Shown: positions 6,201 through 7,054 of the stretch, one piece after another
Numbering within the stretch: the first letter of the stretch is position 1
Layout of the letters: each line of letters starts with the position of its first letter
DNA from: Halobacteriales archaeon
Lineage (GTDB): Archaea > Thermoplasmatota > E2 > JACPAO01 > JAHFTW01
Direction: 5' to 3'
NCBI GenBank assembly: GCA_020201445.1
Contig: JAIVGU010000210.1
Coordinates: 1 to 7,054 of the forward strand
DNA: 7,054 nt
Made by a program: the position numbers and the translations under genes
The notes under the pieces: model-generated
What the model saw: the letters and a program-made list of their open reading frames with translations, nothing else
What the model was told of the DNA's origin: nothing
The model's database searches: none

Positions 6201-7054
6201 CCCTTTGGGACTACGCTGGGCAAGCCATTTTCCTGCGTTTCCGTTTCCATATTGACCCCACCATCCTGACGGCCGAGGCAGACGGCACTTACGTCTCTCC
6301 TGGCTATCCGCCCAGCAGTGGCACCGGGCGGCAGACCCAAGACGCCACCCCGGTCGGCTGGATCATCGAAGGGGTCAATGTCCAGGCATGGGACACCGAT
6401 GGCCTGCAGGCTGTGCATCAGGCCGGACACGGGTTCGCCAACTACACGCTGCACGGGGGCCATGTCGTGGACGACGCCACTGGCCACCCGGTTTCGAACA
6501 AGAAGAACTGCTGGGACGGCAAGATTCGCCTGAACCCCGCCTGCATCACTCCCCGCGGCGTCAGTTCCCTGATGAGCGAGCCGATGGTGCTGGACAACCT
6601 GAAGCAGCCTGTCCTCACCCTGACGCATTTCGGAAACCTTTCCCCTCGGCTGTGCTCATCGGGCCCCTCTTTCCCGGCGATTGACATCGAGTACCAGCGC
6701 ATGGCGGGAAGCATCCCTGCGGGCCCCTGGAACGCGGGAACCCCCACCGACGGGTTCACCTGGCCCCACGACTGGGTGAGCCAGGTCGGATGGCGGCGCA
6801 CCGACCAGGCCGATGCGCTGCCCCTGCGCACCCTCGCGGGGGACCTGCATGGCCCCCCGTTCGCCGGGACCCATGCCTTGCCGGACAGGACTGGCTGCGG
6901 GGCCGGCATCCCCACCCCGCAACCCTACCAGTTCGATGTCCGGGAAGACGCCTTCGACCTGTCCCCCCTGACGCCTATGGCTGAGGGCGCCACGGTTCGA
7001 CTGGATGTCTGGAGCGAGAAGGGTTGGCCTCCAGGGAACGAGCGGCTTGTCCTC
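3197..7054 (+). CDS. Giant exported jelly-roll/CARDB-like modular protein (3' partial)
   Basis: I translated this frame codon by codon: it starts with ATG at 3197 and has no stop up to the last base, giving 1286 residues with the C-terminus missing. Order: hydrophobic signal/anchor (residues 11-24), a polar amphipathic stretch (32-58), jelly-roll module 1 (63-423), two CARDB-like segments (428-516 and about 535-680), and jelly-roll modules 2 (695-840), 3 (876-1062) and 4 (1080 onward, cut by the window). Eight cysteines fall into four probable pairs (182/198, 711/726, 1105/1116, 1153/1234), and there are nine N-x-S/T sequons, both fitting an extracytoplasmic protein. No HExxH or other complete catalytic motif is visible; a GDSGG string at 373-377 belongs to the jelly-roll. 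Similar modules occur as accessory domains in M6-type secreted peptidases and in adhesins, so an enzyme domain could lie beyond 7054. Specific function unknown; most likely a surface binding or scaffold protein acting with its upstream partner. Confidence 0.93.
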   Translation, partial: MKPLKPAFRNAAFAVAFVAILVAADLASGVDLLQQLPLPSSASALRRFQQDVERLWQGGGGQVLFADDFSTYTADWLARQGAGLPGYHGGALPESGDSPDRWAQDLYRWGHAAIALASADGWSMDHDGYTQFGDPAVGYPVGVQSELVSPVIDLRGLPAVADDAQARLSANPDPLGRGSRQCPPSGIDPLAAINSPSCGLSDQGTNATAALGFGDGRETYSPIRKATAALRVRHAYGFHVDPNIGFMDGGRIVVATLDPSTQTWSPWAGLTPTDRVLQLDGEQMRVRTNPEDSAVPLEVRARHNVTQPGLLSGNPGIGAEVIVGDQQTVPVDGQNPQNLPLPQPETRNLDPHLYQGTIVASGSAGNRWRGFGGDSGGMVDSIFDLSAFAGRLVRIGFQAATSPGDEPLVEEAGWRLDELEVHAVGTPTVQVIGLAEPGNGAAIPPGSDVRPTVILQNTGADPVEVVVAATAGSQAGSQRTRLSVGPLGRIHLATGVSFTDIEAGLVPVEVFVRQVVQGTGAGAADAQLPATTTARFHFLAAEASGWEAGRPSFYPDGVEREKATKLVVRGQKANITVPLENVGTAPVHVALGSSRFVDGDRVVVAGDIRAVMVDESGTEYGTMTPLNSGAEVDLPVSRAIAGTQGTPMAARVATWQWSGSDVARALRLQVVDGAQHVLREGGDVMVQTVAPNPLDIDFNNRWNFTAGTPSCTRLVEWGGQQGVVQCPAGQARVASAVRRLFDIDLFRGNETSLLVAYRGGPIHALVQAVQATTGAPDPLPPAGAVWQTRGEQVFNASSAWTTVAVDGPQLPPGFVGHVRLVLESVGTTGFELDEAGLYLKLRNSHGGEVSVPLVADRFDVTLQPSRDAILPTEPSGLVVLDGIDESTQSVGSTEDAVVGTLRPFGIKVENSPNRTRFLEDSVLTLEQPINLAGLGRPVLSFRHWLDTGFHGTATVEVAPAGTVRDVAALVTDAGPGTAGGWRVVARFNGTDTGRDTLPALVSLWDYAGQAIFLRFRFHIDPTILTAEADGTYVSPGYPPSSGTGRQTQDATPVGWIIEGVNVQAWDTDGLQAVHQAGHGFANYTLHGGHVVDDATGHPVSNKKNCWDGKIRLNPACITPRGVSSLMSEPMVLDNLKQPVLTLTHFGNLSPRLCSSGPSFPAIDIEYQRMAGSIPAGPWNAGTPTDGFTWPHDWVSQVGWRRTDQADALPLRTLAGDLHGPPFAGTHALPDRTGCGAGIPTPQPYQFDVREDAFDLSPLTPMAEGATVRLDVWSEKGWPPGNERLVL
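3383..4465 (+). other. Jelly-roll module 1 (MAM/LamG-like) of surface protein 2
   Basis: The module opens with VLFADDF (residues 63-69), has SELVSPVIDL (145-154), and closes with FDLSAFAGRLVRIGFQ (383-398) and GWRLDELEV (413-421). This set (DDF entry strand, 'S-P-x-I-D-L', 'D-L-S-x-Y/F-A-G-x-x-V-R-I-x-F', 'G-W-x-I/L-D') is the signature of jelly-roll accessory domains found with immune-inhibitor-A-like peptidases and many secreted proteins. At about 360 residues it is far longer than usual, so it has insertions, including a loop with C182 and C198. Confidence 0.65.
4478..4744 (+). other. CARDB-like beta-sandwich segment A
   Basis: After module 1 there is an all-beta segment with PGSDVRPTVILQNTGADPVEV (split here as strand, N-T-G turn, strand), residues about 445-465. 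The hydrophobic strand followed by N-x-G and a Pro-Val-x-V strand is typical of CARDB/DUF11-like adhesion sandwiches, which act as spacers in archaeal and bacterial surface proteins. It ends near EVFVRQVV (509-516). Confidence 0.5.
4799..5240 (+). other. CARDB-like beta-sandwich segment B
   Basis: The segment contains ANITVPLENVGTAPVHVAL (residues 573-591), the same pattern as segment A: an alternating hydrophobic strand, N-x-G turn, then a Pro-Val strand. NIT is also an N-glycosylation sequon. It is longer than an ordinary CARDB unit (about 145 residues), so the boundaries are approximate and it may include a second small domain ending near residue 680. Confidence 0.45.
5279..5716 (+). other. 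Jelly-roll module 2 of surface protein 2
   Basis: Residues 695-840 show the entry FNNRWNFTAG (698-707), a cysteine pair C711/C726, a central pair of strands (FDIDLFRGNETSLLVAYRG, 741-759), a stretch SAWTTVAVDGPQLPPGFVG, and closing strands HVRLVLESVG and GFELDEAGLYLK (829-840). The end corresponds to the 'G-W-x-I-D-x-V' end of the other modules. It is a divergent jelly-roll, recognised mainly by the order of strands. Confidence 0.45.
5822..6382 (+). other. Jelly-roll module 3 of surface protein 2
   Basis: This is the clearest module: PINLAGLGRPVLSFRHWLDT (residues 928-947) followed by strands containing ATVEVAP, GGWRVVARFNG, LWDYAGQAIFLRFRF (1003-1017) and GWIIEGVNV (1054-1062). It matches the immune-inhibitor-A-like pattern 'L-S-F-x-H-W', 'W-x-V', 'D-Y-A-G-Q-x-x-x-L-R-F', 'G-W-x-I-D'. 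The usual Asp after G-W-I-I is Glu here. Confidence 0.65.
6434..7054 (+). other. Jelly-roll module 4 of surface protein 2 (cut by window end)
   Basis: Residues 1080-1286 start with FANYTLHGG, carry C1105 and C1116, and then show LMSEPMVLDNLKQPVLTLTH (1125-1144), which aligns with 'S-P-x-I-D-L ... P-V-L-S-F-x-H' of modules 1 and 3. A Trp-rich region follows (WPHDWVSQVGW), a further cysteine pair C1153/C1234, and VRLDVWSEKGW, which looks like the penultimate strand. The closing 'G-W-x-I-D' strand must lie past the edge. Confidence 0.5.

Overview
This is a strongly GC-rich window filled almost end to end by two very large, same-strand genes for exported, multi-domain surface proteins. Both genes are cut by the window edges. 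The first (entering at the left edge, ending at 3200) is an array of immunoglobulin-like beta-sandwich modules. It closes with a Pro-rich linker, one distinct terminal beta-domain, and a C-terminal membrane helix with an Arg-rich tail. The second starts at 3197 inside the end of the first and reads without a stop to the last base (1286 codons visible). It has an N-terminal signal or anchor sequence, then a chain of jelly-roll (MAM/LamG-like, immune-inhibitor-A-like accessory) modules with two CARDB-like beta-sandwich segments between them.

Organism: the tail Pro-Ala-hydrophobic helix-Arg4, the many N-x-S/T sequons, the terminal beta-domain type and the long Ig/jelly-roll proteins are together most like a high-GC, non-halophilic euryarchaeon of the Thermoplasmatota kind. 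The proteins lack the extreme acidity of haloarchaea. This is inference: no rRNA or housekeeping gene is present, and a GC-rich bacterium is not excluded.

Layout: 1-3200, C-terminal 1065 residues of surface protein 1. 3183-3200, ribosome binding site and ATGA stop/start overlap. 3197-7054, N-terminal 1286 residues of surface protein 2. There is no intergenic stretch, and I see no RNA gene, CRISPR array, mobile element, terminator or promoter. The minus-strand open frames are GC-driven shadows of these two genes.

Together: overlap and probable translational coupling suggest the two proteins are made together and may act in the same cell-surface layer or complex, for example in adhesion, ligand binding or envelope scaffolding. 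No catalytic domain is visible in either part. The window gives no support for a defence, mobile or metabolic system; its main interest is the architecture of a paired set of giant, apparently uncharacterised surface proteins.
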